A stretch of DNA of 62,000 nt from Cryptomeria japonica (Eukaryota > Streptophyta > Pinopsida > Cupressales > Cupressaceae). The notes beneath the pieces were generated by a model. That model saw only the letters and a list, made by a program, of their open reading frames with translations, was not told where the DNA came from and ran no database searches. A program made the position numbers and the translations under genes. Positions within the stretch are counted from its first letter, which is position 1. Each line of letters opens with the position of its first letter. The DNA lies in the NCBI RefSeq assembly GCF_030272615.1, contig NC_081409.1, forward strand, positions 651,282,468 through 651,344,467, in the 5' to 3' direction. This document shows positions 10,725-20,442 of this stretch, one piece after another.

Positions 10725-11535
10725 TGTTGGCAAATGCACACTCCAATGAGACATTGTAGGTGATTGAAGGTTCTGTCATTGATGGAAACCTTACAATCCT
10801 ATGACACCGGCAAGGCAATCCACTGGCACCAGCTAAGTTAGATTCTACACCGGCACACAGACCACCGACACCGGCAGTGAAAGGAAGCATACCGGTACAG
10901 AAGCCGACAGGAATTTTGTTGTTAATATATTTTGTTTATTATTGTAAAATTATTGTAAGCCGACTTGGCATATTGTAAAATGACTCATATATATAAGAGA
11001 TCATTGTAGAACAAAAATATAGATGTAATGAATGGAGGAATGTAATTAAGCGAAATAAGGCAGACCTATTATGCGAATTATAGTTTAAGGGTTTATGTAT
11101 GAAGCAGAGCTATAAACCAGTACTGAATCTGGCATAGTAGATGCTATTTTGAAGCAGTACAAGACATTGGATTTATATAATCCATTTTGTAAGTCAGTGA
11201 GACTTCCCATTTTGTAATTGAGCAGTGAGCTCTAGGCACTTGGCCTTCTTGCATGGGTAGGCCCCTCTTGTAGCCGTAATATTCTCTTATTGGCCAGTAA
11301 GTGAATATTGTGGGTCACAAATCCCACCGAGGTTTTTCCCACACCGGGTTTCCTCATTAAAATATTATGTTATGGTGTGTTTTTCATTTGGTTGTTGTTG
11401 TCTCTGTTTATTGCTTTACTTTCTGTTTACCGGTACACAGTTCTAATTTGCTCTACATGTTTTAAGTTAAGAAAATCTTATCACTGGTTAGATACTGATT
11501 CACCCCCCCTCTCAGTATCTATGGGAATCCTAACA
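10725..11535 (+). repeat. Element 1 3' LTR, complete
   Basis: The 811-bp LTR runs from TGTTGG to CCTAACA. U3 holds four RCCGAC or related motifs and a TATATATAAG box near 10987. The R-U5 part has the text shared with other LTRs here, GTGAGCTCTAGG and a GATTCACCCCCCCTCTCAG tract, just before the end. The downstream flank is the TATAT target copy. Confidence 0.92.
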
Positions 11536-11540
11536 TATAT

Positions 11541-12103
11541 AAGGACAAATCATTTGAGAATTGTGTAGTTGTCATTGGTGAAAGTGATATGCAAATATCT
11601 GCATTTGTAAGAGTTGATGTTAAGTTTATGAAGTGCCCAAATTAAGTGTGATAGATTCAGATTTGTGCTTTAAGGAGGAATGCACTATTTGCATTTGAGA
11701 TGCTTCTTCTACAAGAATTCACCTGTGCAATTCGTTGTAATCTTGAGATATGTTGTGATATTGTATCTTACCACAAAGAAGTGATCTTTAGTCTGCAATT
11801 CATTGTATCTTACCCTAGGGTTGTGCGACTTAGCTTGCAATTCCAGGTGGCAGTGAGCTTTATAGAAATGTGCCTAAAACTGACATTGTAGCACTTATTT
11901 CATATATTGTGAATTGATGTTCACCATGTTTTTTCCCTCATTGGGGTTTCCATGTAAAAATATTGATGTCCATGTGTGATGAAGGCTTTATTTTATTCTT
12001 CATTTCTACAATTTGAATTCAATATTTTAAGTGTTAATGGATGAATGAATTTTGGTTTATGCTGATTCATCCCCCCCTCTGGTCATCAAGTGTGTGTTGA
12101 ACA
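11541..12103 (+). repeat. 3' part of the old Copia-type LTR split by Element 1
   Basis: It resumes at ATAAGGAC after the target duplication. It has the U5-like words of this LTR group (GTTTTTTCCCTCATTGG near 11930, GATTCATCCCCCCCTCT at 12063) and ends GTGTGTTGAACA at 12103. It abuts a minus-strand Copia relic. With the left part it makes a solo or orphan LTR of roughly 1.3 kb; no target duplication could be assigned because the left end is unclear. Confidence 0.65.
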
Positions 12104-12310
12104 AGGCTTTCATTAAAGTTGACACTCCTTCCAATGAAGAGCATTTCTATTGAAAGATCTAGCAATCTATATCCCTTTACATCATTTGGATGTCCAACAA
12201 AGATGCATTCTTTGCTTTGAGGCTCCGAAGCCTTCCTCTTGCTTGTAGGATTGTGTGCCCATGAGGGTGATTCAAAAGTGTGAAAATTTGCAACATCTTG
12301 TTGCATGCCT
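12104..12310 (-). pseudogene. Minus-strand Copia integrase C-terminal remnant
   Basis: On the minus strand the motif SKECIFVGHPNDVKGYRL (about 12170-12225) is the Copia integrase-to-RT linker that precedes the RT domain. It is the downstream continuation of the integrase at 13665-14206, cut by solo LTR A. The reading frame around it is degraded. Confidence 0.8.
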
Positions 12311-13664
12311 TGTTGGACATTGTTGCTGCTAGGATATGTTTTTGTCATTGATAATATATTCCTGTGATTTATTGCTTCGGTGGTTGCAAATTGGTTTATT
12401 GGGATCATGGTTTGGTATATGGACTATTTCTAGTATCATATATTTTTGTATTGATTTTAGTGATCCGAGCGCTCAATTCATCATATCATATGATACGGTT
12501 TACGGTTTGGTTCTTCTGATTAGTGCTTTGTAGAGTTAAATATTTCCTCTAGTATATTATGGTGTGATCAGATCTTGAGTTACGGTTTTGAGAGGTAGTT
12601 TTGGATGTTGTTGTGTATCTTCATTGCAGATGGTTCGTGATTTGGTGCTCCGCAAGTTATCTTTACTCATGGCAGTTGCTCCTGTTTGAGTGTTCTTGAG
12701 TTTTAGATGTTGATCGATGAAGATTTGATAAGTGGTGATTGGTGTAGTTGTTACAGATGATTCTAACTTGCTTGCTAATGTTTCCTAATTATGTCTTATT
12801 TGTTTTGATGATCTACATTAGTTGTTTTGCATGGTTTTGGTGTTTTGTTTAGCCGATGGTGTTCTTCAGGTTATATGAGACCTATTTGATGGTGTAGCAT
12901 GTTGTGGTTGATCTTGGCGGGATTTCCAGTGGTGATGCATATTTGGAGATTTGGTTTAGGTCCATGTTATGTCATGTATATCATCATATTGGTCCGGTGG
13001 TTTATTTATGTATCATGTGATGAGATTTTGTAATTAGGTCTTTTCGGGTTGAGTCGACCTTGTTGTCAAGGTTGATGATTTGTATAAATAGGTTGTACAG
13101 TCATGTAATTTGGGTATCGATATTATGTTTGCATTATCAGAGAGTGGTGTATGTGGTGCTTAAGCGAATTTATCCTTCGGTGAGATGTATTGAGCAGAGA
13201 TTGTTGCAGGACAAACAAATGTGCTTAATCGGAACTGTCCTTAGGCATTTGCAGATGCTATTCTTTCAGTTCATTTGATTCCGGATTGTTGTGCGAATAT
13301 TTTGTAAGTCAGTGAGACTTCTTTGTAAAGTAGTGAACCTTCCTTGAGGGTTATAGCCTTCTGTGTCTTCTTATTTTGAGCAGTGAGCTCTAGGGAGTAT
13401 GCCTGAATGCATGTGCATTCCCCATTGTAATTATTTTCACATACTATTGCAGAGTATCATCTTATTGTGGATAGGTTCCCACCGTGGTTTTTCCCTTAAC
13501 CAGGTTTTCCACGTCAAAATCTTGGTGTTGTGTTATCAATTTGCTTATTTTGTTTGTTTCTACATTTAATCAGATTATATTTGAGGTTAAGTTTGTTAAT
13601 TTGGTGAAAATTGATTCATCCCCCCCCCCACCCCATTTGTTTTCCTTCATTGTTGTTGCCAACA
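12311..13664 (+). mobile_element. Solo LTR A
   Basis: The 1,354-bp LTR begins TGTTGGACA, ends TTGCCAACA, and is flanked by a perfect 5-bp duplication TGCCT (12306-12310 and 13665-13669). It sits inside a minus-strand Copia integrase gene. R-U5 words (GTGAGCTCTAGG at 13385, CCACCGTGG at 13480) and the C-rich tract at 13617-13634 match LTR B and LTR C. No internal region remains, so it formed by recombination between the two LTRs of one inserted element. Confidence 0.92.
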
Positions 13665-14730
13665 TGCCTCTCCATGCTTTAAAAGGTATTTTTCCTTGTG
13701 ACAAATTTGTGAGGAGATTTTTTTTGTATGTACAAAGCATAGTTGATTGCTTCAACCTACAATCTGGAGGGAAGGGACCTAGCATGCAACTAGGCATCTC
13801 TTTCAAAGATCAATTCTTCTTCTCAGCTACATCGTTCTGTTGCGGAGAATAAGCAACTATGTTATGCAATTGTGTTCCTTCTTCATCATAAATATGTTGG
13901 ATATGATTATTGATATATTCCCCCATTATCTGTGCGAAGGATCTTGATCAATTTCCCAGACTGCTTCTCTGCATGGGCTTTTAAATTCTTGACATTCTTA
14001 AACACCTTAGACTTGAATATGAGAAAATACATCCACTTGTATCTTGTGCAATCATCAATGAATGTTAGCACATATTTGGCTTTGCTCATGGAAGGTTCAT
14101 GAAATGGATCTATAAGAATTCCATGAACAAGCTCTAAAGGAGAAGAGGCTCTCCACGCATTCCCTTTCGAATTTTTTTTTCTTGTGGATGCTTTCCAAGA
14201 GCTCAATCTTCACAAATTCCATCAAAAAATTCTATGACAAGCAAGCCTTTTTACCATTCCATATTTGCTAAGTTGTTGCATGTATCTAAAGTTTAAATGA
14301 CCAAATCTTTCATGAGAAATTGTACTTTCATCATTTGCATATGTTAGTAGTAAAGTAGAATCTGGTTAAGGAACAAAGTAAAAAAAAACATACAAAGGAG
14401 ATTGATTATTGGCCTTACCAGTAGAAATTTTGGAGTTATCTTGCGTGTGAAATATACTCACCAAATCAAGGGTAAATTCAACTCTCCTTCCCATGCCAAT
14501 ATGTGTCATTTGATATACAAAGAGAAGATTAACATAAAGTTTCAAAATGTGTAGGACATTTTCAAAACTACCAATTCTAAGACCTACCCTCCCTAGCCTA
14601 GTTGCTTCTACTTAAAAGTCATCTGTTGTGAGAATAAAAGGACCATCATATGGTTTTAAAGATGATAAATATTTAAATTTTTCAACTATAGAATTTGATT
14701 CAATCTCTGTGGCCATGATTATGTGATACA
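13665..14730 (-). pseudogene. Minus-strand Copia remnant: pre-integrase and integrase
   Basis: Read on the minus strand from 14700 down: a pre-integrase segment with the pattern SFENVLHI and YQMTHIGMG (about 14510-14580), the zinc-finger His motif HERFGHLNF (about 14300-14330), integrase core pieces LELVHGILIDP and TFIDDCTRYKWMYF (about 14030-14140), KILRTDNGG (about 13925), and then the KIPFKAWRG motif (about 13670-13715). The gene is interrupted after that point by solo LTR A. Several stops and frameshifts are present. The gag region is missing, since only about 160 bp separate this coding part from the primer binding site at 14886. Confidence 0.85.
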
Positions 14731-14885
14731 AGCCTCTACTTCTGAGATGAAGAAGAATCTTTGTCTTCTATTCAAAATAGTTTTATGGTGTGAAAATTGT
14801 AGAGGCTGAAAATTCCATTCTTTATAACAGATCTAATATTCAATACCTGCAAAAGATTGCTTATGCTCCTTCCTAGATCCCGTAC

Positions 14886-14897
14886 GCTCTAATACAA
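14886..14897 (-). other. Degraded PBS of the minus-strand Copia relic
   Basis: The plus strand reads GCTCTAATACAA, the complement of TTGTATTAGAGC, which differs from the tRNA-iMet-type site TGGTATCAGAGC at three positions. It lies between the coding part and an LTR-like sequence starting at 14898, as expected for a minus-strand element. Confidence 0.65.
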
Positions 14898-15300
14898 TGT
14901 AAAATTGCAGTTGAACATGTACAAGAATCTAGCTGGAAAATAAATGAAAAAATTGCAAATAAAAATATATAAAAAAACAGAGTTATGAATGAATGAAAAA
15001 CGAAACATTCTATCATTAATAATTACAAAATGCATGAATTATAAAAAGGATGAACTACGACAAGAATTGAAATTATGGTGAAAATGTATGGATGTTTTTG
15101 AAGAGGCATAAAGAGTTAAACTACACTTTTCGTTGGTTGTCTTAACATAAGAAAAAGCATGCAACATTTGTTCTTTGTAAATCACGGCTAGAACAAGAAG
15201 TTCAACTTTGAAGCTATGCTAACATTAGAGCCACAAATCTTGTCAACTTGTAGGGATTTGAACAAATTCATGCAAATAAATAATTCATATATAGTTGGGT
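14898..15300 (-). repeat. 5' LTR of the minus-strand Copia relic (outer end undefined)
   Basis: It follows the PBS and starts TGTAAAATTGC on the plus strand, the complement of an LTR ending in TTTTACA. The outer boundary could not be placed; 15300 is approximate. No partner LTR was found at the other end of the relic. Confidence 0.4.
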
Positions 15301-15639
15301 GAAGGTAAAAACAAGTATTGTTTGAGAAAAGACAATTTAATCCTCCAAGAAATTAAAAAAAGAGTTCCTATTGCAGATTTTCCAATTGAGGGAGAGTTGG
15401 GAAAATAAATCATGGCTGAAAGATACGGATAATAATAGCATATATTATATTTTTAATGGTCTTGCTAGAGGGCAGCAATAGTTGATATATTTTAACTCAA
15501 TTGGTGCAAAATGTGGATATGAATAGGGCTAATCAAAATAATAACGGTAACAATGGTGAAGATAGTAATTTAGGAAATAATTGAAACAATATTTCCAACA
15601 CTAGGAGAGCTAATGTAATAGTTTTAAGCATAGTTGAAC
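15301..15639. other. No gene recognised; possible plus-strand gag trace
   Basis: A short Asn-rich plus-strand stretch (about 15515-15600, NRANQNNNGNNGE) resembles low-complexity retrotransposon gag tails, but it is too short and degraded to assign. Confidence 0.3.
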
Positions 15640-15705
15640 TACTCGCCACTCAGCAAAACTCGCCAAGGTCTGGAAAAAAAAACTCGGCGAAAAACTCGAC
15701 AACTT
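15640..15705. repeat. Clustered ACTCGCC/ACTCGGC motifs beyond the hAT gene
   Basis: Four to five copies of ACTCG(C/G)C or close variants occur in about 65 bp: CTACTCGCCAC, AAACTCGCCAAGG, AACTCGGCG and AACTCGAC. They lie about 240 bp beyond the transposase stop codon, where hAT elements usually carry subterminal repeats that bind transposase. The terminal inverted repeat and 8-bp duplication were not found, so this is inference. Confidence 0.45.
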
Positions 15706-15939
15706 AAAAATACGCTTAAATTTAATTAAAAATTCATTTTTTTTTCAAAATTTAATGAGAAGATGCATCCAATGAGTCAATAAATGAGAACAAAAAAGAA
15801 ACAAGCTGATTCTAGATATATTATCTACAAAATCGCATCCCCATGAGGAATGCTGGTGGCTGGAACCTTGGAAGCCTGGAAGCAATATAGTAAATAGTTT
15901 TTGTAAAACCAAAAGTAAATACATCATTACAATTTCTAA

Positions 15940-16749
15940 CTACGACTTCTTCCTAGCTCTAGCAAAAACTTGGGGAGAGGTAGAGCTAGAGGGTCTAGTC
16001 CTAGAAGTCTGCAGTGGGCGTGACTCGCGTGAGGCACATGACTGTGCCTCCTCGCTAGGTATGGTTGGCTCATCCCCCATCCTGGTTGAAGCTACGTCTC
16101 CACCTGCTTGTGGCACTGGCAATGACTCATAAACCCACCCCCCTCCTCCTCCATAGCCTTCCTCTCAAAAAACAATGGAGGCTGCTCATTTGATGTCTAA
16201 TCACTATAAGGATCTATATCATCCAAGTCAATTGGATCACCTTCTACTTCCTCTACCTTACGCACAATCGAAGATTATATTGCATAAAGACAAGGTCATT
16301 GAGGCATTTCTACGCTAACTTGCTCCTCTTCTTCGTGTAGATTGCTTCAAACAAGCTCCAATTGCGCTCACAATTGGATGAACTACAAGGCTGACATAAG
16401 ACTCCGAGGGAAATTTTTTTGAGATGTGGGGTATTTCCACCCCAATTTTGCCACCAAGCATCTGCAAAATAAAAAAAATTAAAAAGTTAGAAAACAAAGA
16501 GAAAAGAGAAAACATAATTTATGAATTTATCAATCACTTTAGATCCCAAAATCCAAATGGCAAATGTTATACTTGGGGTTTGAGTGGTTCTTCCTCTTCT
16601 AGCCAGCTCTGAAGAGAATAGCTTATCCCTAGCTTCTTCATAATTTTAGAGTTCGCTCATAATGAGGTGTCTCTCCTCAACATCGGGTACCATCCTCTCA
16701 ATGCATGTACTGAGGCCCTTCATAACCTTTCCATTAGGATCTGAGTAAG
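15940..16749 (-). pseudogene. hAT transposase pseudogene, C-terminal half
   Basis: Minus-strand translation gives, from 16749 down, DPNGKVMKGLSTCIERMVPD (about 16680-16745), then a Trp-Gly-rich block and the diagnostic hAT dimerisation motif CSSSNCERNWSLFEAIYTK (about 16330-16395), followed by LNDLVFMQYNLRL (about 16270-16310), and an Arg-rich tail ending VFARARKKS with a stop at 15940. This belongs to the DUF659/hAT-C group of plant hAT transposases, which cut and paste DNA and dimerise through this C-terminus. The gene continues at 26255 on the far side of Element 2. Stops and frameshifts make it inactive. Confidence 0.88.
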
Positions 16750-17940
16750 TGTTGGCCATATGATAGAATTGATTATGTGTTGCACTGATGTTTTGTCATT
16801 GATGTGAACACTTACTGGTATGGTTGTTTACTGGCTCCTGGTAGGTGGATTGGATTGAATGATAATCAGTTGATTGCCACCGGTATGATCTGGTTGATGG
16901 AATATGTTTGTATGGATGGTTCATATGCTTCTGAAGTATGTTTCAATTAGTTGGTATTGACTTGATGATCAAATGCTATCTTATGTTGTAGTAAGCTTGC
17001 TTTATTGATTTGGTAAGGGTTTCACCGATAGAGCTCTATTGAAGATCTTTGATGTTATGCGTAAGTGGTGTTGGTGCAGCTTCTATAAGAGATTTAGGAT
17101 GCTGATGGTGATTGTGTTCGTGCCTCGACTGATTGGTGTGATTGATTTGGCGTGTGTGGATCTAATTTAGGTCCGATGATATCTAGGTTATGGACCGGTT
17201 TGCAAGAAATGTGTTGGTGGATCCTCCGATGCGCTTTCGAGATGTTTTATTGATTGGATGTTATTTGTTTGGCCTTAGGCCGACATGTGTTATGATTTTA
17301 TTTTAGGATTATGTAATGGATCTATTGTATTATCATTTGTGTGGCCGACCTAATTGTTTAGGTCTCGGGTTGGTATAAATGTATGTAAGATCTCATTGTA
17401 GATCATTTATGATGGGCAAGGAGCGAATAATGTAATAATAATTTGTGGAAAGGATTTGGTCGATCATAGGTGATCGAGTTGGGTTTATGTAAGAGGTTTT
17501 AGACCTCACATATTGAGCTTAACTGGAACTGTAATCTGACATGTTTGATTGTATCACCGACAGTTCTTCTTTTTGGATTGTAGTCCATATATCTTGAGGT
17601 GGTTGACATATGTCTAGTTAGTGAGACTCCATTATGATGAGCAGTGTGCTCTAGGCATTTTACCTTTATGCATGTCCAGGCCCCTATTGTAATTATATAC
17701 TTGCTGCAGAAGTATCATCTGATTGTGGGTAGGTTTCCCACCGTGGTTTTTCCCTTTATCGGGTCTTCCACGTACAAATCCCGGTGTTATGTGTTATGGT
17801 TGCATGGTATTGATTCCCTGGTTTTCATTTATGCTTTAATGCTTAATCAGTTATACCAGTATAAGGTTTTAAGTGCTTTGATTCACATTATCTGTTAACA
17901 ACTGATTCACCCCCCTCTTAGTTCATCGGTTATCCTAACA
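16750..17940 (+). repeat. Element 2 5' LTR
   Basis: The 1,191-bp LTR starts TGTTGGCCATATG and ends TTATCCTAACA, directly before the PBS. U5 includes CCACCGTGG and a GATTCACCCCCCTCTTAG tract. It is clearly diverged from the 3' LTR, with scattered substitutions and small indels, which points to an old insertion. Confidence 0.93.
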
Positions 17941-17941
17941 A

Positions 17942-17954
17942 TTGGTATCAAAGC
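17942..17954 (+). other. Element 2 primer binding site
   Basis: TTGGTATCAAAGC lies one base after the LTR and matches the tRNA-iMet-type site TGGTATCAGAGC with one change. It is where minus-strand DNA synthesis would start. Confidence 0.88.
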
Positions 17955-17998
17955 CTAGTCCTCTTTTTGCGTAAGCTTAACTGCTTGAGTAAGATCCT

Positions 17999-19150
17999 AT
18001 GGCAACTATAGTTGAACTCATGTTTTCCGAAAGGAGAACCCTAGGCTTGATGGAACAAACTATGGAGTATGAAAGATTCAGATGGAGACTCATTTAAGAT
18101 GCATTGGAAAGGAAATTTGGGAAATAACTCAGAATGGTTACACTCCTCATAATTCGGCATCTGGCCTTCTTGCATCGACAAACTTGGATAAGAACAGTGA
18201 GAGTGATTGCAGAGCTAGAGAATCCTTCTTAAGTGCCTTATCAGATCAACAAATCATGGGACTATCAAAGAAATCATTGGCAAAAGCTATGTGGGATAAG
18301 TTGGAGACTCTGAATGAAGGTGATCTTACTATTAAAATTGCAAAACTTGAATGTTATCGTGTAAGATATGAAAGATTGAAGATGGAAGAAGATGAAAGAA
18401 TTTTTGCATTCATGGAAAGGGTTAATGAAATTGTATTGGGAATTTAGTGCTATGGTGGATCTCTGAGCAAGGAAGAGATTGTTTGAAAAGTGTTAAGGGT
18501 TTTGCCACAGGCATATAAGACGAAGGTAACTGCAATTAATGAGCTAAGAACCATGCCTAATTCTTCTGTCAATAGAGATACTCTTCTTGGGAAGATACCT
18601 TCTTTTGAGCTTGAAGAATTTGGTCCTCTTGGAGCGAAAAAGGTTGATATTGCATTTAAGGTATCTACATCATCAACTGACAAGCAAGATTGGAAAGTTT
18701 TGTATGCAAAAGAATTGGAAGAGATTAGGAAATAAGATGCAGAGCTTGAGCAACTTGAAGCCCTATTTGTCGAAGGATACCTAGAGGTCCGTGAGGAAGC
18801 AAGTATGAAGGAAAATCTCCTTTCAAATGTTTTTCATGTAATAAGATAGGTCATTTTGCATCTAGATGTTCTGAAAGGAATTCAAAATTGGAAGAAAGAG
18901 CAAGAAGATCTTTTAAGCCTAACCTTGAATATCAGATCAAGCATAAGTACAGGAAATGCAATAACAAATCATGCTACTATGCTGATGAGGAAGGAGTAAC
19001 TGATGACTCAAAAGAAGAACCGGCAGGAGATTCAGCTAGTGGATCGGACAATGGAAAAAATTGGGTATTTTATGCTATGAAGGAAGATGATCCGGAACCA
19101 GTTATCAAGAATGAGGAAAAGGCCCTTGCAACAAAAGTTGAAGACAGATG
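17999..19150 (+). pseudogene. Element 2 gag
   Basis: An ATG at 17999 opens the region, but a frameshift soon follows. The conserved LDGTNYGV block (about 18047-18070) is followed by a stop where the family has Trp, then METHLRCIGKEIWE and the UBN2-type gag helices (AMWDKLETL, about 18286). A stop lies at 18445, the helix region resumes to 18735, and a nucleocapsid knuckle CFSCNKIGHFASRC sits at about 18829-18870. An acidic tail follows to about 19150. Gag packages the RNA into virus-like particles in the cytoplasm. At least three disabling changes are visible. Confidence 0.88.
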
Positions 19151-20442
19151 AATGGGTAATAGATAGTGGATGTTCTCATCATATGACAGGTGACAAAGGA
19201 AAGTTTCTAACCTTGCAAGAATTTGATAGTGGTCAAGTCAGATTTGGTAATAACAAGGCATGCATGATCAAAGAAAGAGGAACCATTTCATTGGATGGTA
19301 AGCATAACACTGATAATGTCTATTATGTTGATGGTCTGAAGCATAATCTTTTGAGTGTAGGACAGTTGGTAGACAGAGGATTTCAATTACAATTCAAGGA
19401 TGAAAAGTGCAAAATCATTAGCAAATTAGGTTTGGAGATTGCAACCGGTACACAGACAAAAGGTAACATCTTTCATTTGAACTCCGATGAAAAGACATGT
19501 TTGATTGCACATATTGATGAAAGTTCGCTATTGCATAAGAGGTTGTGTCATGCAAATTTTGATTGCATTGTAAAGATCAGTTCAACTAAGGCAGTTAGAG
19601 ATTTACCTAGGATTGTGAAGCCTCACAATCCGGTATGTAAAAAATGTCATATGGGTAAGCAAATCAGAACTTCTTGTAAGAGAATACCTGATAAATCTAA
19701 TAATGTTCTTGATTTGATTCATACTGACCTATGTGGTCCTGCTAATACAAGAAGCTTTCAAGGTGATAGATATTTCATGTTAATCATTGATGACTATTCT
19801 AGAATGATGTGGGTTGCTTTTCTAAGGGAGAAAGCTGAAGCCTTTGAGAAATTCAGGATCTTTCAAGCTATGGTTGAGACACAAACAGGAATTCACAGAC
19901 CAAGTATCTGAGATCAGATCAAGGTGGTGAATTCACATCCGGTGAGTTTAATAGCTATTGTGAGAAAAATGGCATTCGGAGATAGTTATCTGCTCCCCGG
20001 ACACCTCAGCAGAATGACATTATGGAAAGAAAGAACATAACCATTTTAGATGTAGCCAGAAGCATGATGATGGAAGCTAATTTGGCTCATATTTACTGGA
20101 GAGAAGCAGTAAGTACAACAATTTATACATTCAACAGAGTTCATATCAAAGGCGATACCAGTAAGATCCCTTATGAATTATGGTTTCGTCATTCTCCTAC
20201 TCTTAAATATTTCAGAATCTTTGGAAGTAAGTGTTATATCAAAAGAGATGATTCTAGTGGAAAGTTTGAACTTAGATGTGATGAAGTAATATTTCTTGGT
20301 TATTCAACTAAAAGCAAAGCATAAAGATGTTATAACAAAAGATTGCAGAGACTTGTGGAGAGTGCTAATGTGAAAGTGGATGAGCAGTACAAAGACCAAG
20401 CTAAATCTTATGACAGTGAACCGACAGTAGAAATGATCATAT
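19129..20442 (+). pseudogene. Element 2 protease and integrase
   Basis: Protease carries the WVIDSGCSHHMTGD motif near 19153-19194, in which DSG is the catalytic triplet. Then come the pre-integrase zinc finger (HKRLCHANFD about 19534, CKKCHMGKQ about 19636), the integrase core with IHTDLCGP (19717), YSRMMWVAF (19795), RSDQGGEF after a frameshift near 19905, and NDIMERKN (about 20013), so the three acidic positions of the DDE core remain recognisable. The C-terminal linker EVIFLGYSTKSKA ends at a stop at 20322. The coding sequence is then cut by the solo LTR at 20443. Confidence 0.9.

Larger units (their letters stand above)
5925..11535 (+). mobile_element. Element 1: non-autonomous LTR retrotransposon carrying a large accessory ORF
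   Basis: This is a 5,611-bp element bounded by TGTTGG and CCTAACA and flanked by a perfect 5-bp duplication, TATAT (5920-5924 and 11536-11540). It holds a truncated 5' LTR, a gag remnant with CCHC zinc knuckles, no protease, integrase or RT, then a reading frame of about 1,090 codons with four breaks, two polypurine-like tracts and a complete 3' LTR. The shared first 394 bp of the two LTRs align without indels and differ at about 18 sites by hand count. The 5' LTR lacks its last ~417 bp, and the PBS and gag N-terminus are also gone. Copia affinity is inferred from LTR termini and polypurine context shared with Element 2. Confidence 0.9.

Noticed and set aside
13617-13634. Poly-C run as an assembly artefact
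   Set aside because: C-rich tracts occur at the same place in all related LTRs here.
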